Origin: Oikopleura dioica
Taxonomy: Eukaryota; Chordata; Appendicularia; Copelata; Oikopleuridae
Assembly (NCBI GenBank): GCA_907165135.1
Contig: OU015569.1
Location: forward strand, 434,001-498,000
Length of the DNA: 64,000 bases
Reading direction: 5' to 3'
Part shown: positions 20,102-29,826 of the stretch, one piece after another
Layout of the letters: each line of letters starts with the position of its first letter
Position numbering within the stretch: position 1 is the first letter of the stretch
Program-made: the position numbers and the translations under genes
Notes under the pieces: generated by a model
What the model saw: only the letters and a program-made list of their open reading frames with translations
Told to the model about the DNA's origin: nothing
Database searches by the model: none

Positions 20102-20444
20102 AGATGAACGATTTTCATCATCAGATCATTATCGCCGATTTTTTCTCAGCTGGTTTTGGCCTCGAAGAAATTGTGACCTACTCTCTGCAATTAACAAATT
20201 ATTGCACTGATCTCTTCAAATTCTAGAAGGCAAAGATTATCCCTGACCAACCTGAAAATTTCATAAAAAATTCAACTCAAAGAGCGAAATAGGAAAAAAT
20301 CCTTTTTTTGAAAAAAACTAGAATTTGTCTGAAAAAGTTGGTTTGAGTTTAATTTTTTGATTATCATTTCAAAAATCGCCATTCAAGGGCTAAAAATGGG
20401 GCAAAATTGAAATCCACCGCGCAATTTGCCAATTTTTCTCGATT

Positions 20445-21060
20445 CTAGAGAAAAGTCTCTAGAACCGGTTTCAGATTTAAAACCACTTCCGCCTAGGCTT
20501 TTATTGAAACAATTCAAAATCCAAGCTATTAATTGGATCAAATAACGGTTTTGACTTCAATTTTCCGATTTTCTGTTGAAAATTTCTTGTAGAAAAAAAT
20601 CGCAATTTAAAAAGCAAGATAATATATTTTTTCATGAAAATTTTCTAGAACAATTAAAATTCTAAAACCGGGAATAAGGATTTTTTCTATAGGAATTTTT
20701 CAACAGGGAATCGAAAAAATGAAGTCAAAGCCGATTTTTGATGCAAATAAAATGGCTTTGACTTCAATTTTTCGATTCCCTGCTGAAAATTTCTTATAGA
20801 AAAAAATCCCTATTCCCGGTTTTAGTGGTTTCGTTGTTCTAGAAATTTTTTATGAAAAAAATTTTATAATTTTGCTTTTTGAATTGTGATTTTTTCTATA
20901 AGAAATTTTCAACAGCAAATCGAAAAATTGAAGTCAAAGCCGTTTTTTGATTCGAATAATAGCTTGGATTTTGAATTGTTTTAATAAATACCTAGGCAGA
21001 AGTACTTTTATAATTGAATCGAAAATTCAGCTTGTTCTAGAGATTTCTAGAACATAATTT
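20445..21060. repeat. Nested 600-bp foldback repeat
   Basis: The arms (about 20453-20655 and 20825-21055) are inverted copies containing CTAGAACC, GCCTAGGC-like sequence and TTGACTTCAATTTTCCGATT. Inside them, 20658-20822 is a second, tighter hairpin with CCGGGAATA at its base. This is a large non-autonomous foldback element. The flank 20106-20444 has no assignable feature. Confidence 0.8.
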
Positions 21061-21431
21061 GGCGTCAATTCTATTGTCAAGTTGAAGACTAATAAAATTC
21101 TTCGCATAGCAGGTGGCGGCTTGTTTCCATCTGATAAGTTGCATTGGCGGCAAATTGGCGACCATTAGGAGCAGGCGGCAAAAAGCAGCAGTTCCCATCT
21201 GCGAATCGAAAAAATCGGGCGCCCCCGAGCGAGGAGCCGTTGAGACGGTGAAATCTCGGACGCGATCAGTCTTTTTTTTTCTCACAAGAAAAATAAATAA
21301 AAAATCGAATTTTCCGAGAGTTTTACGAGAAGAATAAAAAGAGCAAAAGAAAAAAGAAGAATTTCTGAAGTTGGGGAAATCGAAGGTAGTACCCTTAAGA
21401 AAAAAATCGAAAAAAAAGAAAAATTGAAGAC

Positions 21432-21791
21432 ATGGAGGAGAAACTCGAGCTGACGTCACTGGTGGTGGTTGGAATTCTCTCCGCTTCGGTGTCATTTTTG
21501 CTCTTCATTTTCTGCGGAATCATGAGCTACAAACTCTGGTGGAAGCGAAACGAGTACCGCCGATTCGTCAAGGAAAGCAACTCGCGCGCGGACAACTTGA
21601 CAACCGTCTTCGTCGGCTGGAATCCGATCTACGTGCCGCCCTGCTCCACGCACCGAATTCTCCAAATGAGCAGAGACGAATCTTCCGACTCGAGCCAAAA
21701 TCGACATCGCATTTCCGATCACGTGGTCTTCTTGCAAGCGGGACAAGCGGACGAGACTTGCGACGAGTTCTTCTACCGCGGCTTCGGATAA
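21432..21791 (+). CDS. Small single-pass membrane protein
   Basis: A single-exon gene of 119 residues. After an acidic start (MEEKLEL) comes one hydrophobic helix at about residues 8-31, then a basic juxtamembrane stretch (WWKRNEYRRFVK), giving a type III or signal-anchor topology. The C-terminal part is Ser/Asp-rich with a hydrophobic Pro-Pro segment (NPIYVPP) and ends DEFFYRGFG. AATAAA lies at 21904-21909, 113 bp after the stop, which supports a real gene. No family is recognised. Codon use is GC-richer than the surroundings, as in the other genes here. Confidence 0.75.
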   Translation: MEEKLELTSLVVVGILSASVSFLLFIFCGIMSYKLWWKRNEYRRFVKESNSRADNLTTVFVGWNPIYVPPCSTHRILQMSRDESSDSSQNRHRISDHVVFLQAGQADETCDEFFYRGFG

Positions 21792-21949
21792 TCCAAAGAA
21801 ACAGGAAGAAGCAGAAAGTAGAATCAACTGAAGTATTGATTGTATAATTATTTGTACAGCTGTCGACCCTTTTAAGACTATGTTCCTGACGACTTCAATT
21901 TTCAATAAATAGAAAGAACCCTTTTTTTTTGCTACTTTTTCAACTTTGG

Positions 21950-22210
21950 CAGGACAACCTCTATAAAACCTGAGTCAGGGTCCAAAAGATCCGCAGTGAA
22001 AAGCCGCGTAGCGGCTTTTTTAAAAAACTTCGCGGCTTCGCTAATTTGCCATGAAAATGACGAAATTGATGTTGACACCCTTAATCAACTTTCCAAATTC
22101 TGGCAAAGCCGCTTTGCGGCTTCGTTTTTTAAAAAAGCCGCTACGCGGCTTTTCACTAAAGATCTTTTGGACCCTGACTCAGGTTTTCAACACAGGTTTT
22201 CCAGCCCAGA
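21950..22210. repeat. MITE family A
   Basis: A hairpin with GACAACCTCTATAAAACCTG at the left end and CAACACAGGTTTTCCAG at the right; the GCCGCGTAGCGGC core is imperfect. Confidence 0.78.
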
Positions 22211-22689
22211 TTTCGAGCAAGAGAATTTCTGTTTCGTTTTTTCCCACCAAGGGGCAAAAAAAAATTAGCAATCGGGACAATCTGAAATCCAGGAAATCAG
22301 TAATCTGGGCAGCTCAGATTTTACGCATGAAAAGAGTTCACCATCTAAAATCAGCAATTTTTAAATCTAGCCTGGAACGAGCATGATTTCACGAGAGTTT
22401 CATTTTCCAACTTCCAGTAAAATTGACGATAAATACTGTAGATAAGAAAAGCACAGCAGGTCTTCTCATTCCCAGGCAGATTTTCGACAAGAATTGGTCG
22501 TGACCAAATGAACTTGAAATTTAAAATTTTCGGAGCAAAAACTGAATCTCAATTTTCGCGAAAAAAGACGCTTTTTCATATTGGCTCAGTACCAACTACT
22601 AAAGAACGCGATCGATCCCCTTCTCTTTTTTTTCTTTCTAGCGATTTTTCAAAAGCGGTTTTTAAAGATTGAAACAGATTTTCAACGAA

Positions 22690-22825
22690 TCGAATTTGCG
22701 CTCAACAATCTGTGTAGAAAACCTGAGTCAGGGTTTATCTTCGCAAGATTATTTATCAAGCATTGTTCGAATTCTTCAAGACCCCTGACTCAGGTTGTCT
22801 ACACAGGTTTCCGACCCCAGTAACA
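22690..22825. repeat. MITE family A, short form
   Basis: Inverted ends CAATCTGTGTAGAAAACCTG and CTACACAGGTTTCCGACC flank only about 80 bp without the GCCGC core. Confidence 0.75.
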
Positions 22826-23242
22826 ATCCAGAATTTTTCGGATTTGTCGATTGTGGATTTGAGCATCCGATTTTCACGCTCGATTTCCGATCATCCAAGC
22901 TGTTTGGAATCGTCGCCGCGGTCTTTTTTTGATGCCGGTCTAAACATTTCTTTCTAAATTCCGGAAGCACTGTAGCTTTACGAGTCGCCCAGTCAACATT
23001 GCCAAGCCCAAAGTTGCGCCATAAACAGACAATTACCCTGTCGCCCATTTTCATAGTTAATTCGAAATCGACTTGAAAAGGTCAGACAAACCATGCGTGA
23101 AAAATAACCACTTATTACTTGTCTTCAATTTTCTTCTTCCTTTTTTTTCAGTTGGAGAAATTTTTGGAAACTTGCTTTACTAAATACTAGTTGAATTGAG
23201 GACAAAAATGTTTATTTCAATAAAAGATAACTGTAGACTAGG

Positions 23243-23437
23243 CTCGGCAACCTGTGTAAAAACCATGAGTCAGGTTCTGAAAGAGCTAAAATGAAAAGCC
23301 GCGCAGCGGCTTTTTTAAGAACGAAGCAGCGAAGCGGCTTCGCTAATATAACCATTACAATCTATCAAAAATTCTAGCTCTTTAGGACCTGACTCAGGTT
23401 TTCTACACAGGTTGCTGAGCCCAGACTGCAGGCTTTT
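23243..23437. repeat. MITE family A
   Basis: A complete hairpin, GGCTCGGCAACCTGTGTAAA to GTTGCTGAGCCCA, with the GAAGC core. Confidence 0.8.
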
Positions 23438-23491
23438 AGGCAGTTTAATGCAATCATCTGGTAATATTCTTCTGGCAGTTGAAAATTTCGT

Positions 23492-23739
23492 CTAGAACTC
23501 TGGTTGTGGAGCAGTTGGCGGTTTTGGGTATTCAACTTTTCCAGTTATCGGATTGTAACGGCCGGATCCTCCTTCCAAGTATTCTTTCGGCTTGTGACGA
23601 GGTTCAGAAGGGTAGACTTTCGGAATGACCTTGCGCCGCCCGATTTTGCTGAAATATTTTTTAGATGAATGATTTGATATTAATTTTTGTACCTGACGCT
23701 TTCACTTATGGCCAAAGAAGACTCAGCCCATTTCGTCAT
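23492..23739 (-). CDS. Small basic protein, 67 residues, overlapping the upstream gene's end
   Basis: Exons 23739-23693 (MTKWAESSLAISESVS) and 23648-23492, joined across a GTAC...CAG intron in phase. The second exon is convincingly coding (KIGRRKVIPKVYPSEPRHK, then GSGRYNPITGKVEYPKPP) and stops at 23492. The ATG lies inside the last codons of the upstream coiled-coil gene, whose stop is at 23723-23725, so the two frames overlap by 17 bp. An AG acceptor (AATTTAG) lies ten bases before the ATG, suiting trans-splicing of a second cistron. Alternatively the exon is alternative 3' sequence of the upstream gene. Family not recognised. Confidence 0.68.
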
Positions 23740-24974
23740 TGTAGAGTCGATCTAAATTTTCGTAGTCCATGTTGTTTAAAAAATCGATTACCGTTTCGTC
23801 GTCGCTATCAGTTTCTTGCCGATTAGCGGCGAAGAAGTGCCCAACTTCTGCATCCCAGGCTGTTTTCTCACTCTTCAAGCATTTCATTTCTGTTTCGAGC
23901 CGTCTTAGTCTCTCCTTGAGCGCAGCATTTTCATCCTTCAAGACTTGATTTTCTGGTTTGACGATTTTCTTGGCAACGGCTGTCGGTTCCTTCAATAGCT
24001 TCTGCAAGTCGTTTTTTCTTGGCTTTGAGCTTCCAACTGTGACCCATTCTGCTTCATCAAAATTATCGAGTTCAAGCTAAGAGTATTTTATTGAGAAATA
24101 ATTCATAGAGTCGAAAGTACCTGAGGAGTAGGTCTTTCTCCTGATGAAGGCTTCTCCTCTTGAGGCTTGAGATTTTCTTCCTTCGAATCGTCATTCTTCT
24201 GCTTGTTGATTTGTTTTGCTGGTTGTTTCTTTTTCTCTTTCTTCGGCTTCTGTTTTCCCGCGTCTTTTTTCCCCTTTGATTTTTCATCTTCTTCTTCGAC
24301 CCAGTCAGGAATCTGGTATTCTTCTCTGTCGACGATGCTTACTTCATAAACAAATGAAGCAAGAATGAGATCTGGGTATATGGGTGAAGGCTCGTACGGT
24401 TCGAATTCGATCGAAGGCTCTTAATTTAATGAGCTTTTATAAGCAAGCTAAAGAAATAAATATTCTTACCAACATCACTAGAAATAGGAAAGAACAAGAT
24501 ACGATCATGAACGTCCACTAAATTAGCTTTATCAACGCACGGTCCCACGCAAATATACGCTTTTCCGCCAGATGATCTATCGGACAGCAAATTTTCGATG
24601 TCATCCAATTTCGTTTTAGCTAAATCAATTAATCCGTAACTGCGTGATTTAGGCATCTTCGGATTATGGATCATTTCAATTGCATACGAGTTGGGCGAGA
24701 GAAATGTCCAATCTCCATGCAACAACGATACCATTTTGATATTCACGTCGTGGATCAATTTCGGGCGACCCCACGGCTGAAGATCTTCAGGCAGTACTTG
24801 GATTAAATATCTTCCTTTGCTGATCCTCTTGACTTCTTTGGTAACAATTGCCTCCATCTTCTTCACATTGTCGTTAAACACACGTTCTCTAATAGATTTG
24901 GGGCTTGCATCGAAAGGGGATGTCCAAGTAAACGACCGGCCGTTTGAAATAACCATTTTTTCAGTAGACAACAT
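23723..24974 (-). CDS. Unknown protein with C-terminal coiled coil
   Basis: Exons 24974-24470, 24419-24121 and 24076-23723, joined in phase by GT-AG introns of 50 and 44 bp; 385 residues. Residues 1-168 form a folded domain with no motif I know (contains SRSYGLIDLAKTKLDDIE and AYICVGPCVDKAN). The middle is very Lys/Glu-rich. The last 80 residues are a heptad coiled coil (ALKERLRRLETEMKCLKSEK) and an acidic tail, ETDSDDETVIDFLNNMDYEN. A TTGCTTAG acceptor lies just before the ATG, compatible with trans-splicing. The stop overlaps the start of the next minus-strand frame. Confidence 0.78.
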
Positions 24975-25260
24975 TCTCTAAGCAAAATATCTCACAGACC
25001 AAAGTACGAAGACGGGCGACTCAAGTTTTTTTTTTGAAATCAAAAATCAAAAAAGCAAAAACAATTCTCGAAAAATAAATCTGAATTCAATGACTCATTT
25101 ATTCCCATTCTATTGACAGGTGACAATAAAGGATTCTCGCTCTTCTCAATTATGAAGAAATATTGAGAATGTAAAATTAATAAGCTGCGACAAAAAAAGC
25201 CGCCCAGAGTTCTTTTTCATTGTCAGAAATAAAAAAGAGAGTCCATGAAATCAAATTAAA

Positions 25261-26457
25261 ATGTGGCAAAACATCAGCAGACTCATCCCACAACCTTACA
25301 AGCTGGGCTCGGCAACCTGAGTAGAAAACCTGAGTCAGGCTCTGGAAGAGCTAAAACGAAAAGCCGCGCAGCGGCTTTTTAAAAACGAAGCCGCAAATTT
25401 TATTAAAACTCCTGGCGTTTAAAAAGAAGCCGCTACGCGTAGGGTGGCCACATAAAAATAAGACCCCGAAGAATCCCCCCAAAACCCCCCCTAGAATGTT
25501 GCACGTGATCAGTAGAATCACGTAGATAAGAAATAAAACTAGAATCAAGGGAGTTTCTTTGAAAAAATTGAGATCAAAAGTCTCGAAAACAGCTAAAATA
25601 GCCAAAAATCAGAAAAATCACCAGCGGAGTCACGTGACCTTGAATTTTTTGGTTTTCTTTCCTGATTTTGAAAGATAAGGGCGAAACTCATCCACAGTAA
25701 GTGCAGCTCCGACCATGATCAACCATGGTCGGATTTAAGGGGCTTGACGGCCCTTCGGGCCGTCTCAGCCCTATCCCTTAATTTCTAAATTTAAGGGGCT
25801 TGACAAAGGCGGGGAGATCTGAGTTGATCATTCTCAGGGTTAATGATGGCCGATTTTTTATGTGGCAGCCCTAGCTACGCGGCTTTTCAATTTAGCTTTT
25901 CCAGAGCCTGACTCAGGTTTTCTACTCAGGTTGCCGAGCCCAGCTTACAAGATCGAGCGAGTCGACTGCGAAGAGGAACTTAAAACTAGAGTTGTCAAAA
26001 TTGTTCAAAAAATAAAAAAAATCTGTTTTATTTTTGCAAAATTGCCAACTCTTTGAGAAGCGGTCAGTTTTTCTTTATGGAAATGTTTCAAAAACACTTC
26101 AGTTTTTAATTCAATTTTTTGAAAGAAGCGAATTTGAAAACAGAGTTTGAAGCTGGTCTTTTGCATTTGTATTTCCTTGTTGATGGTCGTTTCCACCTGG
26201 CTGATGGTGAGCATCGTCCGCGCTCTGCTTGGATACGAAGACTTCGACGAACCCAGCTACTCCGAATACGTGTAAGTTAAAAAAGAAGCTCGCAAGATTG
26301 TTGATGAATTGGTAGTTCTCCGCTTGAGTTCATGGCTGTCGCCTTTTCCGGCATCAAACAAAAGGTCTTTCTTGGAGCTCAAGCTCAAGAACGGATCTTC
26401 CAAAATGACGAGGCGGAGAATAATGATGATGATGATGATCAACTGCACGAACTTTGA
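25261..26457 (+). CDS. Small single-pass membrane protein, first exon split by a MITE
   Basis: Coding parts: 25261-25302 (MWQNISRLIPQPYK), then a MITE, 25944/25952-25990 (IERVDCEEELKTR), 26144-26271 and 26316-26457. The last three junctions are GT-AG and in phase. Ignoring the MITE and one copy of the 8-bp duplication, the first exon is continuous and the protein has 116 residues. Exon 26144 holds a long hydrophobic helix (LVFCICISLLMVVSTWLMVS). The C-terminus is polar and acidic with five consecutive Asp. It is an unknown membrane protein. The MITE either inactivates this allele or is spliced as a new intron (see findings). Confidence 0.75.
25303..25943. repeat. MITE family A with exact 8-bp duplication, inside a coding exon
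   Basis: Ends are CTGGGCTCGGCAACCTGAG and its complement. Exact flanking duplications CTTACAAG lie at 25295-25302 and 25944-25951. The copy is itself interrupted by another transposon at 25440-25873; without it the MITE is about 200 bp, the usual size. Confidence 0.93.
25440..25873. mobile_element. hAT-like non-autonomous element nested in the MITE
   Basis: A 434-bp insertion with ends TAGGGTGGCCACATAAAAAT and TAGGGCTGCCACATAAAAAA (inverted), flanked by exact 8-bp duplications GCTACGCG (25432-25439 and 25874-25881). The length of the duplication is the hAT hallmark. The interior has a Gly/Pro-poor foldback, GGCCCTTCGGGCC, and no transposase. Confidence 0.88.
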
Positions 26458-26514
26458 ATGCCATTTTTTAATTTCAATACGAAAAAAAAGAAACAAAATT
26501 TCATCAATTTGGCT

Positions 26515-26547
26515 CGGCAACCTGTGTAGAAAATCTGAGTCAGGGTC
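26515..26547. repeat. Half of a family-A MITE at a duplication boundary
   Basis: Only the left terminal repeat is present (GGCTCGGCAACCTGTGTAG... to GAGTCAGGGTC). The sequence then changes abruptly into the segment that is duplicated at 29588. Confidence 0.75.
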
Positions 26548-26781
26548 TTCAAAGTAAAAAGTTTTATTCTTTCTTTTCTTGCTTTGGGAAGAGATTGTTA
26601 GAATAGATCAAAGGAAAAAAAATAGTTTAAGAATAAAAGCATTGAATTAAAAACAGAATCAGGGTCGATGATCGTAAAAAAAACATGCAATTTTCTAAAA
26701 AAAAACCGTTATCAAATCTGGACTCTTGCGATTTCTTAGAATTTCATTGAGTTTGATAATCATTTATTTACATTTTGAATT

Positions 26782-29181
26782 TTACAGTAAAGTGATGTTG
26801 TATCTTACATAACAACCGTACTCATAATCTCCATACTTGTATTTTATTTTCTGCTTCTGTCCATCCGGCTCGCTTGTAACATCTCCTCTGCTCATCTCGT
26901 TTCCATTGTAACGAACAATCTCCTGCACCACGGCTTTGAATCGAACTCCGCCGTCTAAAATTAAATTTTTAAAATTGAAAATTTTCTTTCTTACCTTTGC
27001 TTCCGATCCAGAGATGATGCCAACCATCTCCTTTATAACCACCTTGGAACTTGAGATTCCATCCATTCTCCGCCACCTCCAACCAGTTACCACTCCCAAA
27101 CTTCGCGGAGAGTTTTTCGAAAATCTCTTTTCGCTTAAAAATTAAAAACTCCCGTTCCTTCAAGTTTATTTTGTTTTCGCCGAAAGACAGCAGCTTCAGG
27201 ATGTTTCGCACTTCTTTTTTGAACATCTCATTTCTTACTCCACCATAACCTTTTCCTTTATCATCTTCAAAGTAATGCCCCGCGCCGCCGACCGCTCCCA
27301 ACTCTCTTCTCAATTTCTCCAGCTCATTTCTCCTCTTCTCATCGACTCTTCTTTCCACTCTTTGAACTGGCTGAACAATTGGCGCCGCAACTCTTCTCAA
27401 ATCAAATTCTCCTCGTTGTTGTCTCTCATTTGAAGCTTCTTGTCTTCTGTATTTAAACTGATCAAGTTCTCTCTTCAAATCCGCAATTTGTTTCTTCTGA
27501 TTTCGATTTTCAATTCTCAAATTTTCTTCAATTTGATTTTTTCGCTCGTTTTCAACCAAAATGTTTTTCATGTCTTCTTCTTGCTTTGCCACTTTTTGCT
27601 TCAAATTTGAGATTTCGGCGAGGAATTTCTAAAAATGGCGATTATTTTTGATAAAAATAACTGAACTGTGAAATTCTTAAAAAGAGGTCGATATTTTGAA
27701 ACAAGAAATCGCGACTAAAATCGGAAATCATTGTCGCTTTAGAATCTAAAGTTTAGATAAACTTACTCGATTTTGAGAGGAAAGAGCTTTTTCATTTTGC
27801 TTCTTTTCTTCGTTTAGTCGATCTTGCAGTTGATTAATGATCGCGGCTTTTCTTTCGCTTTCTTCCTTGATTTCATCAAAATTCGCGAGTCGGTTTTGCA
27901 ATTCTTGAATTATCATGTCTTTTGCCTCATCTCTTCCTTGAGTCTTTCAACTTCGTCATTTTCAATTGGAAATGGAGAGGGAACAATGCTGCTCGCTCGC
28001 TCTCCACTTTCGATTCTTTCCAAGAAATCAACGAAGACAGCTTCATTTCGCAGCTCAATCGTATTTCTCGGCCTCTCGGTCCTTTCAACTTTTGTGCATT
28101 TTTCGAGAAGAACTTCGAACTCTTCAACTTCGTCCGTTTCGCCGAAGATTTCAAACAGCGACGTCCGTTTTCCAGTTTGAATGTTCGCCACTAGAAAAAG
28201 CAAATTAAACGGCTTTAAAATAAACCAAGAATTTTACTTATTTCTCCAGTGAGCGCTGGTTGACCATCGACTCGGCCAAAAGGATGTTCCAAAGTGAGGA
28301 CTTCCTGGAAAAAATGCGTCATTTTAATTTCTCACAACTATTTTTCAACAACCTGTAAAATCAAGGCGAAACCCCAAACATCCAGACGCGGGGACTTTTT
28401 TGCCTCCTCTTCCTTCTTGTGCATTTCTAGGAAAAACACTTGTTTCTATGTTTTCTCTATCGCTAACCTGGAGCTGCATACAAGGGCGTGCATTTGATTC
28501 CATCGCCACTTGAAGTCGTCAATGAAGCCTCCACCGACCGGACTGAATGGGCGCTTCCGAAGTCGCCGATTTTCACCTGAACAAGTTTAGTTTTACGCCA
28601 AGGTTTTGAATTGTTTTGTTACCGTGATATAGTCTCGGGCCACAAATATATTTGCGGGTTTGAGGTCGAGATGGACCTTATTTCTTCCGTGGCAGTAGCT
28701 CAGCCCTGAGATCATTTGAGCTGCGATGATTCTCGCCTCGTCCAGCGTTGTTCGTCGCGCGGCTTGTTTCATCTTCTCGATCCAGTCGACGAGACTGCCG
28801 CCAGCGCAGTACTCCATGATGATGAAGCTCATCGCTCCGAACTCGGCCCAGTCCGGAGTTTGTCGATCGAGGAAGTCGACAAAGCGGACCACATTCGCGT
28901 GATCTATATATTTTACTTCTGATAGTCGCTTGAAAAACGTGAAAATTATAATTTCGAGGTTTTGCTAAGAAATTGCTCGAAATTATCTGCAATCATTCAA
29001 CTTGCTTACCTAGCTCCCGAAGAGTCGCTGCTTCATGCTGCGTGCTTTTCCAGTGGCTTGCGTTTTGGAGCAAAATCGCCTTGACGATGACAGTCTCTCC
29101 CGTCGCGGTATCCAAAGCGGTCGTCACTCCCTGGTTCGTTTCAAATTGCCCAACATCGATGTTCGCGTACTTTCCATCTTT
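26782..29181 (-). CDS. Protein kinase with C-terminal coiled coil, paralogue 1
   Basis: Exons (minus): 29181-29010, 28903-28623, 28576-28468, 28426-28353, 28304-28238, 28190-27767, 27628-26995, 26954-26782; a short ATG exon lies upstream, near 29256. Kinase signs in order: VIVKAI (subdomain II Lys), MEYCAGGSLVDWI (hinge), HLDLKPANIF (catalytic loop with Leu for the usual Arg of HRD), KIGDFGSA (DFG), PLYAAP (in place of APE) and RLDVWGFALI (subdomain IX). Catalytic Asp and DFG are kept, so activity is possible. Then a coiled coil and a Trp/Gly-rich C-terminal module (KGDGWHHLWIGSKG) of unknown function. One frame break falls at a run of four T (27920-27923). TTTATT at 26763 is the poly(A) signal. 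Kinase subfamily unknown. Confidence 0.82.
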
Positions 29182-29826
29182 CTTTCAAAAAGTTACAAAA
29201 TCAATTGTAAATCACTTTCATTCTTATTATTTCGTAACTTTAACAGACTCTCACTCATTTTAGCGTAGTTTCTCGCTCAAAGATTGCTTCTCTTGCAGCA
29301 GAATTTGCAGTGTTTGAGAAGTGCGATCGCATTCGCTTTCTGCAAATATTTGACTGTTGAGCTGAGCCGACGATTTTGGCTCGATTCAGCATTCGTTAGT
29401 TAGAATTCTTCTTGCAAAAAATATATCCCTTGCTAATTGAAATTCTAGCCGTTTCCACGAGCTGTGCCTGCGAATGACCTGGAAAAACAAGAGTAAACAA
29501 GAAAATATTCTTCTAAATGTAAACTTATTTTATTGAGATGATAACGCCTGCTACTCAAAACAAAACAAACGGAGAAATACATGTAAACAAAGTAAAAAGT
29601 TTTATTCTTTCTTTTCTTATTTTGGCAAGAAATTGTAAGAATAGATCAAAAGAAAAAAAAATAGTTAGTAAGAAAAAATGTCGAATTGAAAACAGAATCA
29701 GGGTCGATGATTGTAAAAAAAACATGCAATTTTCTAAAAAAAGCGTTATCAAATCTGGACTCTTGCGATTTCTTATTTAAATTGAATTTCATTGAGTTTG
29801 ATAATCATTTATTTACATTTTGAATT

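Noticed and set aside
20104-20226. Plus-strand 40-codon frame beginning just after the retroelement (MNDFHHQIIIADFF)
   Set aside because: Open and fairly protein-like, but no splice or poly(A) signal, and it begins in the target duplication.
22776-23054. Minus-strand frame of 92 codons starting MKMGDRVIVCLWRN
   Set aside because: Its last part is family-A MITE sequence and no splice or poly(A) signal supports it; could be a chance frame.
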